Source: Cryptomeria japonica
Lineage: Eukaryota > Streptophyta > Pinopsida > Cupressales > Cupressaceae
Direction: 5' to 3'
Length of the DNA stretch: 64,000 nucleotides
Assembly: GCF_030272615.1 (NCBI RefSeq)
Contig: NC_081409.1
Coordinates: 529,764,291-529,828,290, forward strand
Shown in pieces: positions 43,378 to 55,701 of this stretch (the first letter of the stretch is position 1; every line of letters starts with the position of its first letter). The translations under genes were made by a program, and so were the position numbers. The notes beneath the pieces were generated by a model. The model searched no databases. It was not told where the DNA came from and saw nothing but the letters and a program-made list of their open reading frames with translations.

Positions 43378-46058
43378 CATTGCATCCTTTTTTTCAATTA
43401 GGTATTATAAAGGGTAGGTTGTATTTGTAAATGTCTCTTTGAGTTCATCCAAATTTTACTTTGTAACAGTCACAATATAGCCATTTATGGTATACCCTGT
43501 CTTTTGTTGTAGACTTATAACTTTGTATTTCTTCTTCTAACAATCAAACTAACTTTTCTTGAGCTATTCTTTTATGCCCATATGCCTTCACAAGACTATG
43601 GAGATTTTTGTAAGCCCTTTTCCCTTTTTCCATTTTGATCTTTAAAGCTCTATATTATATCATCTCTAATCTAATTCTATGACTACAAACTTGTTCAATG
43701 ATTCTTTATCCATTGTCTGGCTTGTTATGAGATAACATCTTTTCAACATACTCTATCCACTGTATATTGTCTTCTTTTGAAGCTTCAAATTCATTAAAAC
43801 TGAAACGTTCTTTCATGAAGGCTACTTTCTTTGATTTTGAATGAAACTCTCCATCATATCCCTTGACTTGATTCATTCCATGGATTGGTTGCTAACTAAG
43901 ATTAGGCCTAGCTTGCATCTCCATTTCATACTATACTTGATTGGATCTACATCTTTGTATTGTCCTTGTCAACATCATAAATGTTACTAGGGCTCTTGAT
44001 TTTCATGAGAATCATTCCTAATTTGGGCTGTCTTAAGGTTATACTTACCCTCTATGGCTAACATTTTTTCATTGGACTATTTTTATACCATTGACGACTG
44101 CAATATTTTGTTCTAAAATGCTTTCTCCACTACCTTCTATTTTCTCGAGGAAGTGTCTTGGAACAAACCTTTTAATTAAAGCATGCCCCCTATCATGATT
44201 ACTATAGGCTTTTTATTTTTTGTAGGTTTGAGAATCTTTTGTATTACTGCTCATGGTCATTTGACTGTTGCAACTCTCATGAAGACTGCATCTTTTTGCT
44301 TCTTTCACCTACTAGCCTTTATGTTTCCCACAAAAAATACGTAAACACTGTCATTGAGACTCATGGTTGGTATTTCATCTTTATAATATGGCCTACCATA
44401 TTTAATACTAGCATAAAGTCTTTTTCTATGATTGGTCTACAACCTATATGATATTGTTTGTCATATATCACTACATTTTGGATGTCATTTTGACATATGG
44501 ATTCATAACCCTATCTCAAACCTTATCACACATGGGGTTCTCAAGGATTGTATTGCATCCTATCAATACACTTTTCATGGATGACTTGTCGACCTTATTT
44601 TTCATTCATGATAACCTTCATCCATATATTTTTTATATACTAAAGTGGTTAGAAATCCTTTACTATTTTATCATGCATGTATCTTTCTCCATCCCTAAGC
44701 ATTGACATTTTTCAAAGACTCTCATTATTACAAGGGCTATCAAACAGGGTTGATTTTAATGAAATATTGTAGAGTATATACCTTATGCTTGGGTGATTGA
44801 GAGGTCATCTTTAATTTACTGCTATCATGGATTCCTATGGTATTTAGACCGACTTTGTGCTAGAACTGCTCTTTTGTTGGCAATTTTGATTGGTTATTGT
44901 CCTTGATCTTAGATTATGATGTTGTCATTGCTCCATCTTTCCCAAATTTTTGTTATGACTGTGTATGTTATATGGACTATGTATGTTGCATTATTTGACT
45001 ATCAAAACACTATATCAACTATATTCTGAAGTTTTAACACTTCCATTTTTCCCTTTTATTGTTAGGACTATATATGCATTCCTTTTAGACCTATACTTTG
45101 TTGTTCACAACCTTTGCAATCCATACTTGGTATTACTGAAACCTTTTCGTTGATCTCAGATATCTATGGTGTTGCACTATTTACTTTTTCTATGAATGAT
45201 TGAATGAATTTGTATTTTTTATGTAATGGTCTTTGATCTTAGTGTCAAAACCCTATTTACCTGTCATTTGATAGTGAACTCCTTTGTTTTCATACCTATG
45301 TTTTGCCTTCATGACAGTGAACAAAACAACTTGTTTCTTCTCAATGGATGTCTTAACAGTGTAAATGATTATCCACCTTCTTCAACATAACATCTACTCG
45401 TCATGAATGCTCTTGATCTACTTATTGTGTTGTTGATCATGACTAGTATAAGCTCATTTATGGTTTCTTTTCATATTATAGTCTAACAGTTTCCTAACCT
45501 CCTTCAAACTCTATCCTTGTATTTGAAAAACTCTTAAGCTTATTGGGACTATCTATTTGGATAAGATCCTCAATGTCGTGGTTGATCCTTCTATCATTTG
45601 AATTATGATTTAAAAATAGGGACCTTATTGACTGCCCTGTGCTCTAAATTGCTATAACAATGGTTGTAAATTCATTGTACCTTTTGTATTTTTTGTTTCT
45701 TTTTAGCATCTCGCTATCATTTTTAATGTCATTCTTTGATTTTTTTGGCCATAATATTTAATGGTAACCTTCCTTATTGGCTATCTTGAAGAAGCATTAT
45801 ATTTCATGATACTTGTGTTCCTCTAAGTTTGGATTGAAGAGTCTCCTATAGCATATGAACCTTCTCTATTTAATGGCATTGCTCAGATAGTTATCTCAAG
45901 TCATAACTAACTCTTGAAGGGTTCATAACTGCACTAAGACTTCTACAAGTACTTCAAAATCTCTCCACTTTGTTAGGCCTTGAAATGATGTTTACATTAT
46001 TCAATCAAGTGATGAATTAAACCCCTTTAGTGTTGGCATTGTACACTCAAATGAGAAT
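43378..46058. other. Unassigned 2.7-kb stretch between the gypsy element and element A
   Basis: Pyrimidine-biased, AT-rich sequence with many CTTTTTC/TCATTT-type words and only short open frames (for example 44448-44705). I recognise no protein motif, LTR end or repeat. It could be a very decayed element. Confidence 0.4.
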
Positions 46059-46898
46059 TGTTGATGTTGTCATTGATGGAAACCAACTGGTAACATGGTT
46101 CATAGGTTACACCGGCAACATACATCATCTATCGGCACCGATAGACACTACAAGTTTATTCACACCGACATCTAGTCTATACCGGCAACAGATCATACCG
46201 ACACTCTAATCCGACTCAAAATAATATTGTTTTGTATTGTAATTATATTTGTATAGCCGACATGATGTATTGTAAAGACTCATATATGTATGAGATCTTG
46301 TAGGTCATTATAAAATGTAATTAAGTAATGTAAGGAAGAGATATATGAGATGTGATAGGTTATGATAGCGAATGACCTGTATATGCATTTTGATGTAATT
46401 ATCTTATGAGCGAATAAAATCAGAGCAGAGCGACGCAAGGTTTATGGCAGAGGTATCAGAAAGAGCCTAAATCGGTACTGAATCTAGCATTGCAGATGCT
46501 ATTTTGAAGTAGTACATTATTATTGGATCTAACCATCCATTTGTAGTTAGTGGGACTCCATTTTGATGTTGAGTAGTGAGCTCTAGGCCGTTGGCCTTTC
46601 TGCATGTGCAGGCCCCTATTGTACAAGTAATATTTATTCATATTGGCCAGTGAGTAAATATTGTGGGTCACAAATCCCACCGAGGTTTTTCCCTTATCGG
46701 GTTTCCTCGCCAAAAATATCTGTGTTATGGTGTGTATTGATAGTTATACTTTTGTTTCTCTTTACTGCATTATTATTTGCTTACAGGTATATTAATTTGG
46801 GTTATATAGTTGTAAACAAGTTTAAATGTTTCATCTACCGGTTAGACACTGATTCACCCCCCCTCTTAGTGTCTTTGGAACTGATCAAGTATCTAACA
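46059..46898 (+). repeat. Element A 5' LTR
   Basis: TGTTGATGTTGTCATTGATG at the left and GATCAAGTATCTAACA at the right (TG...CA), 840 bp. It contains CACCGAGGTTTTTCCC and the pyrimidine run CACCCCCCCTCTTAGTGTC near the 3' end, as in the other LTRs here. Confidence 0.82.
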
Positions 46899-46900
46899 AT

Positions 46901-46912
46901 TGGTATCAGAGC
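46901..46912 (+). other. Primer-binding site of element A
   Basis: TGGTATCAGAGC, complementary to the 3' end of initiator-methionine tRNA, two bases after the LTR. Confidence 0.92.
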
Positions 46913-46969
46913 CTAGTCCTCTATTTGAAGAAGCCTAATAGCTTGAGGAAGATTTTGAAACCGGTACCG

Positions 46970-48086
46970 ATGGAAAGTTTGAGACAACAGTTGGAAGGAG
47001 CTCTTGAAGATTTTGATGTAGAAAAATTGAAGAATATCAAACTGGAAGATGAACTCAAAACTTCTTGGGAATTTATCAAAGCACTTCAAGAAAACCTGGT
47101 GATAGCAAAGAATAAGAGAAAAGAATTACATATGCAATTACAAAACCAAGATGATGAAGAAAAGGAAACTCTTAGAGATATTGCAGATAAATTGAGACAA
47201 GAGAATAGTAACATGAAGAATGAGATGCAAGATTTAACCCTGAGACTATGGAAGGATATTGAAGATAGAAAGAGGAATGAAGAAGATTTAGCTAGAAGAC
47301 TTAATGAAAGATCAAATGAATCTCTAAGGCTCAGTTATGAAAATGATATGCTCAAAATAGATTTGATTCACATGCAACATGACAAAGAGGAACTTATGAG
47401 ACAAGTTAGTACTTTTGGAAAGTGAGTTGGTCGCTGCAAATGAATACAAAGACAAATTCAAGAAGAGTTTAGATAAGCTTGATGATATGCTAAAAAGTTA
47501 GAAACCTGATGGAGAAACAGTTGGACTTGGATTTGAACATGGAGAAAGTTCTGGAACTGCAAACAATCATGATCACAACAAACTGGTAAGGAAACCTAAT
47601 GCTTATAAATTCAATGGAAAATGTTTTAATTGCAACAAATTTGGTCATAGAGAAAATCAGTGCACATTTAGGAATAATCAGGATACAAACTCATCCACTA
47701 GTCAATGTTCCAAATGCAATAAAAAAGGTCATAACTCAGACAATTGCAAAATGAATTTGAAATGCTATGTTTGTGGTAGATTTGGACATTTATCTAATCA
47801 ATGCAGAACTCAAACCGGTCAAGGTTATGGAAAATCTATTCAAAGAAACAATGTAACTTGTTATGCATGTAACAAGATTGGGCATATTGCAAAATTTTGT
47901 AGAAGCAAGAGTGTACCGACGAACAACAAAGGATCTAATGACAAAGGTAAAGAAAAGGTGAATCAAATCATGCAAGAATTTTCTAAACAATGGATCAGAA
48001 AGAGAGATCAGAGAATTGACAATTCTGTCTCTGCACCAATAGAACAGGGCAATCTTGCACCGATAGGAGATTCTTCATCTAACTAA
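46970..48086 (+). pseudogene. Element A ORF1: coiled coil plus four CCHC zinc knuckles
   Basis: The first ATG (46970) starts MESLRQQLEGALEDF. The N-terminal 150 residues are a continuous coiled coil (LEDELKTSWEFIKALQENL, LSYENDMLKIDL). A frameshift near 47425 and a TAG near 47501 (probable glutamine) interrupt it. Four knuckles follow at 47622-47900: CFNCNKFGHRENQC, CSKCNKKGHNSDNC, CYVCGRFGHLSNQC and CYACNKIGHIAKFC, all C-x2-C-x4-H-x4-C. It ends GDSSSN and a stop. This is most likely the nucleic-acid-binding Gag-like protein of the element. It differs from ordinary copia Gag, which has one knuckle and an alpha-helical UBN2-type domain; I do not see that domain here. Confidence 0.75.
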
Positions 48087-48383
48087 GGAATAATCCTTAG
48101 GGGTAAGGCAACTAATTGAATATCATGCATTTACCCTCAGTTGGTGGTAAAGAAGTTATAATTCTTCTTTATCGGAAGATATGTGGAGTTTTCACTTCAC
48201 CGACAAAGCATTTATTACAGTGGTAAGTTAACTTTTTGGTTATAAAGGCACTGTAACTTCTCATTTCAACTCACCAAGAATTCGAAGAGAGTGAAATTAA
48301 GCAAAGTCATCCCAAAGGCAAAGCAGTAAAGGTTTTTCAGAGCATTCAAGGATTTCTCAACTAAAAGGTATTTATCTTATGCA

Positions 48384-50510
48384 ATGGCTTTTTCATCCTC
48401 CATTCTTGAATTCGTTGCAAACCCTACCATTGTGGAGAACATAAAATGACCTAGACCCATTTTCAAAATAATTCCTAAGATAGCAAAACTAGATGACTCT
48501 ATTGGTGCATTTTCTAGAATCTCGAAGGGAGTCGCGTTTGCTGAAGACCCTAAGGCATACATATGTTGTAACATTGAAAGTTTAGGGTCCGAAGATTTGA
48601 AGAATATGTTCATAAATGTTATCACTGAAAAACATGGGGTAGTTAAACTAGAACACAAGGTTGTTGAGGATTTAGGGTTCATTGACATCCTACATATGCC
48701 AGAATTCTCAGATGAAACCATCCACTATGTTCTTAGCAGGGTTCATGGTGAATTTATGTGGTTAGAATCAGTATTTAAGATCACTAAGGAAGCTATAAGA
48801 GTTGTTACTAGTTTACCCTCCACTGGCACTAGACCTGACAAGAAAAAGAAAATTCCAAACAAAGAGGTTATGAGCTTAACCAACGCAACATTTGACAACA
48901 TATCACTTAGGGTGAATGATATAAAAGATAACAATGTTAAATTTGCAAGTATGGTCATTGGTTATACAGTTGGTCATACTAATAGGCTGAATTATGTATC
49001 TAGTTTATGCATTCATAGTTCTCATGAGATTATCTTGAAAATGTAAAAATTGACATCTGTGAATGGTTAAAGGATGAATTGCTAGAGAATTTGGATAAAA
49101 TAAAGGGAGATAAGAAGGGAAACTTTAAATTTGGAAATCCGATTGTGTGTTTAATTCTTTACTTCTCAAAGGAGATTCCCAGTATTGGACATAAGGATTT
49201 TGCCTATGATACTTCTGTTGGAAAATGGATAAAGGAGGCAATTACCAGCATGGGATCTGATAATGACAAACTGGTAAAAGAGTATTTCAAGAATTTTCAA
49301 GCTAAAATGAGTCAAAGGGAAATGATTCCCCAAAGAATTGTTGATAAGTATGACAAACAAATATGCTTTGTTATCAAAAGAGATGAAATTTGGATGGAGG
49401 CAGTTAGACCTAGAACTGTCTGGATTACAGAGACGGGATATGAGGTGGATTCACACATCTTAGATTCATATGCTAGAATACTCCTAGATGCTCCACCGGA
49501 ACAAACAGAGGATATATTTGGTAATGCCAAAACTATAGAGAGTGGTGTTGCTATGCAGAAGCAGAGAAAGAAAAGAGCAAAATTAATAAAAGATGCTTCA
49601 AAATTTGTAAAAGATGTTACAGAAGGGCTAATGAATCTTGGTGGTATTGATGCAAGTGTAAAAGAAAGTAAATCACACCCTAACACGTATTTGGTGATAG
49701 CAACAAGCTGTAAGAGAGCCTAGTGGTCCTAAGAAGAAAGTTACTTGAAAGAAGAAATCTGAACCAAAGGAATCGAATATTATTTCACCGGAAGAGTTAG
49801 TAAATGAAATCACCCAAGATGGTAACCTCAGCAATATAAATAAATTTTATCATTCTTTTAAAGATTCGGATAAGAAAACTATAGAGGAAAGTATTATTTT
49901 GTATCTAGATATCTACAAGAAGGTCCTTATTGAGGTAATAGATGTTCTACCAAATAATTTATACTTAAGACTTGAAGCAAAGAGAATGTCTGTTATGGAA
50001 CTTGATAAGAAATTGAAGGTATAAGCTCTATTAGCTGTGCATCCTGTTAATTCCAAGCAGGAAATTGATGACCATATATTTGAAGCCAATAGAACTATTT
50101 TTGTGAGTGGTCATTGACAAGTTAGTCTTATGGCCGATAGAGTTAAAGAAATTGCAGATGAAATGGCTAATAAGTGGGACATATTTTTTATTCAAAGAGA
50201 GATGAAAGAAGAGAAAGACAGACAAAAGGAGGATAAGTCATTTACTAAGGTATATTAGAAGGTAGATAAAGGTAAAGGAAAAATTGGCAGTACGCCTGAT
50301 ATCACGGTTAAGGATAATCTATCGCCACCGGCACAGGACACCCCACCAATAATTTCAGAGGAACTGGCACAAACAGATAGTCAACCTGGAGAAGATAAGT
50401 CAAAGGAAATAAAAGCAGATAATGTTAATCCTGAGTCAGACATTCTATTCACAAGGAATGTTGACACTCGGGACTTTAATATTGTAATGGACAAGGAAAC
50501 AACTAAAGTC
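48384..50510 (+). pseudogene. Element A ORF2, first part, unknown function
   Basis: Starts MAFSSSILEFVANPTIVENI, a stop (probably from an arginine CGA codon) following. The long readable pieces are 48597-49046 and 49079-49723, with later text up to the insertion of element D. Notable text: RVHGEFMWLESVFKITKEAI, VVTSLPSTGTRP, SLTNATFDNISLRVNDI, FASMVIGYTVGHTNRLN, then IPSIGHKDFAYDTSVGKWI and FVIKRDEIWMEAVRPRTVWI. It looks like a folded alpha-helical domain followed by a charged tail. None of it resembles pol. The HGEF...ITKEAI...LP pattern is faintly like the plant mobile domain, but I would not claim it. Confidence 0.55.
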
Positions 50511-50868
50511 TGTTAGAGTAATTGGGTCTTTACTTGATTAATTAAATAATATTTGTTTAATTCTTTAAGTTCCCAATTATTTTTTTACACTTAAGCTAAC
50601 ATTAGGTGCATATAATTAATTATTATGTGCAAGCCTAGGGTTTTCCCTTTTTAGGGTTTCTTGACCTATTAGAGGTTACTTTTTCTTTTCGTTGTATTAT
50701 CTTTTCACAATACATTTTTGGTGAATTGGAGCTCTCATATTTTGAGAATACTTTTCCTGTGTTTTGTATGTTCTTCAGATTTTGCTTCATTGCTTCTCCT
50801 TGTAACAGGTTATTCGGCTTGCAGAAGATCTTCAGGCTACTATGGGGTTGTATTTCTCAACTCTTATA
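50511..50868 (+). repeat. Element D 5' LTR
   Basis: TGTTAGAGTAATTGGGTC to CTCTTATA, with the primer-binding site immediately after. A TATTATCTTTTCACAATAC segment lies mid-LTR. Confidence 0.92.
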
Positions 50869-50878
50869 TGGTATCAGA
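50869..50878 (+). other. Primer-binding site of element D
   Basis: TGGTATCAGA, the initiator-Met tRNA site, directly abutting the LTR. It continues TCGCAG rather than GC. Confidence 0.82.
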
Positions 50879-52207
50879 TCGCAGATCTATAGCTACCTGT
50901 TCCTGTTTTTTGAGAATTTTGCATTTGAAGCAGATCTGGGGTTTCAGGCATTTTTTGTGTGCTTAGGGTTAAGGTTTTTTTCTGAGCACTTTGGGCCTAA
51001 ATGGACCTCACCATCGTGCTCAGAAGACCCAAAAACCCCTATAGTCATATAAAATTTGTCCATTTTTGACCTCTGAGCATTTGGGTGATTTTTTTTCTCC
51101 AAGCCAGGCCGTACGACCTTGACACGCAAATCGAGAAAAAAAATTTGAATTTTTTTTTTAATACCTTTTTACGGCATGCAGGCCGAATTGTTTTTAATTT
51201 AAAAAAAAAAAAATTACAAAAAAATCATAAAATTCCCACAAAGGGAAGCAATCAAAAGTTTTTTTTTTCAAAAAAAAAATTGATTGGGAACCGGACCTGA
51301 CAGTCCAGCGCCGTACAGCCCTATGGACCTATTAGGTCGGCCCCACCCAGTGCCGCAGGTTGCAGAATCCCTCTCTGGCGACGCTCTCCAGCATAGACCC
51401 CGCTGCCGGCCAAGTTCTCGACGTCGGCCGCCGCTCCGGCCCCTGCCGGCCAGACCTGCCGCCGCTCCGGGCCTCGCCAGCTAGACACCACCTCCGCTCC
51501 GCCGGGCCGCTCCACCTCCGCTCCGCCGGGCCGCTCCACCTCTGCTCGGCCGCTGCGCCGCTCCACCTCTGCTCTGCCGCTGCGCCGCTCCGCCCCAGCA
51601 CCACCTCCGCTCGGCCTGAGTCCCACCTCCGCCTAGAGCACCACCAGCTCCTCCTCTCTAGTCTTTTTGAGAGGGGGTTGGTTTTTTTGGCCTAGATTGT
51701 GCATCCAGAGTCGGATTTTGGCGAACGAATAGGCGTTGGAAAGGTGATTCCGAGCCAGACCTCATGGTGGTGGATTTTTTTCCTGAATCTGCTGTTTGAC
51801 TATGTTTTTTATCAGTCAAAGTTGGGCTTCTTTTTTGCACTTTCGGGGCCATAGAATGGGCAAACAGACTCCGTTTTTCAAAAACGAATAGGCGTTGGAA
51901 AGCTCTCAGCATGCTCTATTCACATTTGTGATCTTTTTTCTTAGAATTTTCACCAGGTACATGAGATATCAGTTTGAAGTTTTTTTGCTTATGCACTACT
52001 TCCTTCTCATTACTATGTACTAGGGTTTGGGTTTCTCCATTGTGGGGGGGTGTTTTTTTTTTCTCTTTCTGTCATTTATATCAAAAATCAAGAACACCTA
52101 AACTCTCAAAAATAAACAAACCCTTCTGCATCTTCTGTCTATTCTGAAAGATCACATAATAAAAACAACCAACAAGCAGGTGCAGGTGCAGAGTTTTCTT
52201 TGTTGTC
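50879..52207 (+). other. Leader of element D, including a GC-rich repeat block
   Basis: 1.3 kb of non-coding leader. It includes poly-T/poly-A runs (51130-51285) and a strikingly GC-rich block at about 51360-51660. No gag-like coding text lies before 52208. Confidence 0.7.
51491..51592 (+). repeat. GC-rich 24/27-bp tandem repeats in the element D leader
   Basis: Two units of CCTCCGCTCCGCCGGGCCGC plus TCCA, followed by two units of CCTCTGCTCNGCCGCTGCGC plus CGCTCC(A/G). All frames read as Pro/Arg/Ser-rich low complexity. Confidence 0.85.
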
Positions 52208-53070
52208 ATGGCAGATCCTTCAGTTGAGTTGTTGACTCCACACAACTATCACACCTGGAAGCCCTGCATCATGAGGCTTCTCAGGTCATGAGGGTTGTGG
52301 GCTTCTTTGGATGAGGTTCACCCAGTCCTACAACATCCTTATGAGATTCTTATGTACCGGAACAAGCTGGATGAAGCCATGGGTTTGATCGCTTTGCATG
52401 TCTTCGACAGTCTTCTGTTTCACCTTGATGAGTTTCTTACTCTTCGGGATATGTGGTTGAAGTTTGATTCTCTCTTCGGGAGGGTCAATGAGATTCGGGC
52501 ATTACAGATTGAGGCAGAGTTGACTTCTTTGTTACCTGATCCTTTCCCACTATTGAGGATTTTTTGAACAAATTCAAGACTACTAGATCTGTTCTTCAAG
52601 GATGTGGAAAGAACAAGACTGATATAGAGTGCATTCATTTGATTCTTTCGAAGCTTCGGGGTCCCTTTCAGTTTTTTGCCTCTGCTTTGTACTCCACCAT
52701 GGATGACTTGGGTACTAATTTCACCATGCCTAGTTTTGATATCTTTTGTGAGCGCTTGTCTCATGAGCAGACTCATCTTTCTTAGCTGGATACGCTCTCA
52801 GGCTCCAAGAACAAAGCATTAGTTGCTCAGTCCTCTAAGGAGAAGGATAAACAAAAGCAGAAACCGAAGCCGAAAAAGCCTTCTACAGGTAGTGAGAATT
52901 CCTCCAAGACTGCTCCTAAGTCTGATTTAAAACCAGTTCCTCCCAAACAAGGGAAATCTTCATAGTCCGGTGAGTCTTCCTCCAAGACTAAGAAGAAATC
53001 ATCAGACACTTGCAGTTTTTGTGGAAAGGACGAACATCTAGTTTCCAGGTGTTGGAAACGATTAGAGACT
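52208..53070 (+). pseudogene. Element D gag region
   Basis: ATG at 52208 (MADPSVELLTPHNYHTWKPC), the usual copia Gag start in which NY-x-x-W is conserved. Stops at about 52289, 52783 and 52963 and a frameshift near 52550 break it. The helical UBN2-type Gag core includes FLTLRDMWLKFDSLFGRVNE. After a Lys/Ser/Pro-rich stretch comes a single zinc knuckle, CSFCGKDEHLVSRC, at about 53011-53052. It forms the particle and packages RNA in intact copies. Confidence 0.82.
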
Positions 53071-54333
53071 TTGGAGGAAGCCATGCAACAGCATCACATC
53101 TCCTCACCTCAGGCATCTTCTCCTTCCACAGGGAAAGGTCATGCTCTTACTGCTAGAGCTTCGACCTCTAGGTCCACATGGATTTTAGATTCTGGTGCTT
53201 CTCACCATATGACACACACTCTGCAGTTGGTTACTTCTCTTGCCTTTTGTGGTATTTCACAGATTGCAGTGGGTGACTCAGTTCAGCTTTCCATCTTGGG
53301 TTCAGGTTCTGTCTCTTTGGATGGGGGTACTCTACAGGATGTTCTGGTTGTCCCTGACATCTCGACGAACCTCCTGTCCATTTATCAGATTTGCCACTCT
53401 GGCTTTGGTAAGACAATTGAGTTCTCACCACATGATGTGGTTATTCGGGACCTCCATGACCCTGATTTGGTTGTGGCTTCTGGTCGTGTGGATTCTGCAT
53501 CTCGTCTCTACAGATTTGACGAATTTGAGCCCTCTTCGGGTATAGGTTCATCTCTCATAGCACATGCAAATTCAGTGAGTAAGCTTTGGCATGAGCGATT
53601 GGGCCATGTCAGTTACAGATATCTTCAGCAGATGAGTACACAGGCACTTGTTCTTGGGCTCCCACAGATTTCCTGCACTGATGGTGTTTGTCATGGTTGT
53701 GTTCTTGGCAAGCATCACAGAGATCCCTTTCCAAAGGGGAGAGCCTCTCGTACTTTGGCACCCTTGGAGTTGATTCACAGTGACCTCATGTCATTTCCCA
53801 CTCCTTTTTCAAGGGCCAAGTATGTACTCACTTTTATTGATGACTTCTCCAGGCACACATGGGTGTACTTTCTTAAGTACAAGTCTGATGTCTTTGATTC
53901 CTTTCGAATTTTCAAGACATATGTAGAGAAGCAGTCTGGCTGTTCTATTCAACGGATACGTACAGATAATGGGGGGGAGTATGTGAATCAGGCTTTTAGA
54001 GATTTTTGCACTGAGCATGGTTTGCAGCATCAGTTTACTGTTCCCTACGCCCCTCAGCAGAATGGTGTCGCTGAACGTAAGAACAGAACTTTACGGGAGA
54101 TGACGAATTGTATGATTCAGTCCAGGTTCATGGATTCATCTTTTTGGGCTGAGGCAATCAATTGTGCCAACTATATTCAGAATCAGATGCCTCACAAGAC
54201 TATTCAACATATGACTCCTGAGGAGGCTTGGTCTCATGACAAGCCTGATGTTTCCTTTTTTCGAGTATTTGGCAGTGAGGCATGGGCCTTTATTCCTGAT
54301 GCTCAGAGGAAAGACATGGAGCGGAAGAGCTGA
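53071..54333 (+). pseudogene. Element D protease and integrase
   Basis: Longest open stretch of the element, 420 codons. Protease active site WILDSGASHHMT at about residues 37-48. The GAG-pre-integrase zinc region has LWHERLGHVS and CHGCVLGKHH. The integrase core has D in LIHSDLMSF, D in RTDNGGEYV and E in QNGVAERKNRTLRE, so all three catalytic acids are present. The text then reads FFRVFGSEAWAFIP, and a TGA at 54331 ends it within the Lys/Arg-rich stretch that normally continues to GY-x-x-x-x-K-A-Y-R. Confidence 0.92.
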
Positions 54334-55701
54334 CCCCTCATTTTTGTTGGCTACTTTGAGGATGTTAAGGCGTACAGGTTGTTTGATCCTGATTCCAGAG
54401 AGGTCCTGTTTCGATGGGATGTTCAATTTGATGAGCATCTTCCCACAGTGGATACCCCGACTCTAGTGTCTACTCCTCTGCCTACTCCGGCCACTGCACC
54501 ACTTCAGGATCTTTTTGAAGATGATTTTGATGATGGTGCTGATGATCCACCATCCCCACCCCCACCATCCCCACCTCCACCTGCTCCACCTCAGATGCCC
54601 AAGTGGGCTCGCCTTACTGTTGCAGCGACAGGTCCTCTAGCTGGTGATCCTTTAGATACTCGTCGCACTCATTCTCATACTGTGGGTTCTAGTCTTTTGA
54701 GTCATGCTATTTTAGATGATCCTCAGAAGTTTTCAGAGGTGACAGGTCATCCTGAGTGGGATTGTGCTATGGAGGAGGAGTATTCTTCTTTGATGAGGAA
54801 TCATACATGGGATCTCTATCCTCTTCCCAAGGGCAGAAAGATGGTTAGGTGTCACTGGTTGTATCACACTAAATATGCTGCTGATGGTTCCATTGATAAG
54901 TACAAAGCACGTCTTGTTGCGAAGGGTTTTTCACAGGTTGAGGGTATTGATTACTCCGAGATATTTGCCCCTGTTGCCAAGATGAATTCCATTCACTTTG
55001 TACTATCTCTTGCAGCTTCTCGGCGTTGGCCTGTTTTTTAGATGGATGTGAAGAGTGCCTTCTTGCACGGGGATCTACAGGAAGAAATCTACATGGAACA
55101 ACCTCAGGGATTTATGCAGGATATTTCTTTGGTTTGCAGACTTCGGCATTCATTGTATGGTCTCAAACAGGCCCCTCGGGCTTGGTATGAGAAGATGGAC
55201 TCTTTCTTGCTCTCCATTGGGTTCTCTCGCAGTCATTCTGATCACACCATCTACATTTAGCTTCTTGCGGGTGACATCTTGATTCTTGTGCTATATGTTG
55301 ATGATCTTCTCATCACGGGTAGCTCATCATCTATGATTCAACATATTCAATGTGACTTGATGGATCAGTTTGAGATGACAAATCTTGGTCTTCAAGTGAT
55401 TCAGTCTTCTGATGGGATCTCTCTCTACCAGAAAAAGTATGCTCTTCACATGCTTCAGCGCTTCGGCATGCTTGATTGCAAGCCTGCTCCCACTCTATTT
55501 CAGTCAGGGGTTGTTTTGACCACATCTTGTCCCACTCCTTCAGTCGATTCTACACTTTACAGGCAGTTGGTTGGCAGTTTGTTGTACCTAACTCACACCC
55601 ATCTTGATATTTCCTTTGTGGTTGGTCTTGTCTCTCGATTCTCCCATGATCCTCATGAGAGTCATTGGCAAGCTGCCAAACATATTTTGAGGTACATTTA
55701 G
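54334..55701 (+). pseudogene. Element D reverse transcriptase
   Basis: After the integrase C-terminal part (a Pro-rich PPSPPPPSPPPPAPP linker near 54547-54591) the reverse transcriptase reads CAMEEEYSSLMRNHTWDLYP, VAKGFSQVEGIDYSEIFAPV and, after a TAG at 55039-55041 where glutamine is expected, MDVKSAFLHGDLQEEIYMEQ. A second TAG at 55258-55260 precedes LLAGDILILVLYVDDLLITG, which holds the catalytic YVDD intact. A third TAG lies at 55699 (ILRYI*GT). The stops are all at positions where copia elements normally have glutamine. Confidence 0.9.

Noticed and set aside
44239-45153. Several short Tyr/Leu/Phe-rich plus-strand frames
   Set aside because: Typical of T-rich non-coding DNA; no continuity between them and no recognisable domain.
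48384-49723. ORF2 of element A as a plant mobile domain protein
   Set aside because: Only a faint pattern similarity by eye; without a profile search the claim is not supported.
51321-51626. Arg/Glu/Ala-rich minus-strand frames in the element D leader
   Set aside because: Produced by GC-rich tandem repeats; all frames there are open low-complexity text.
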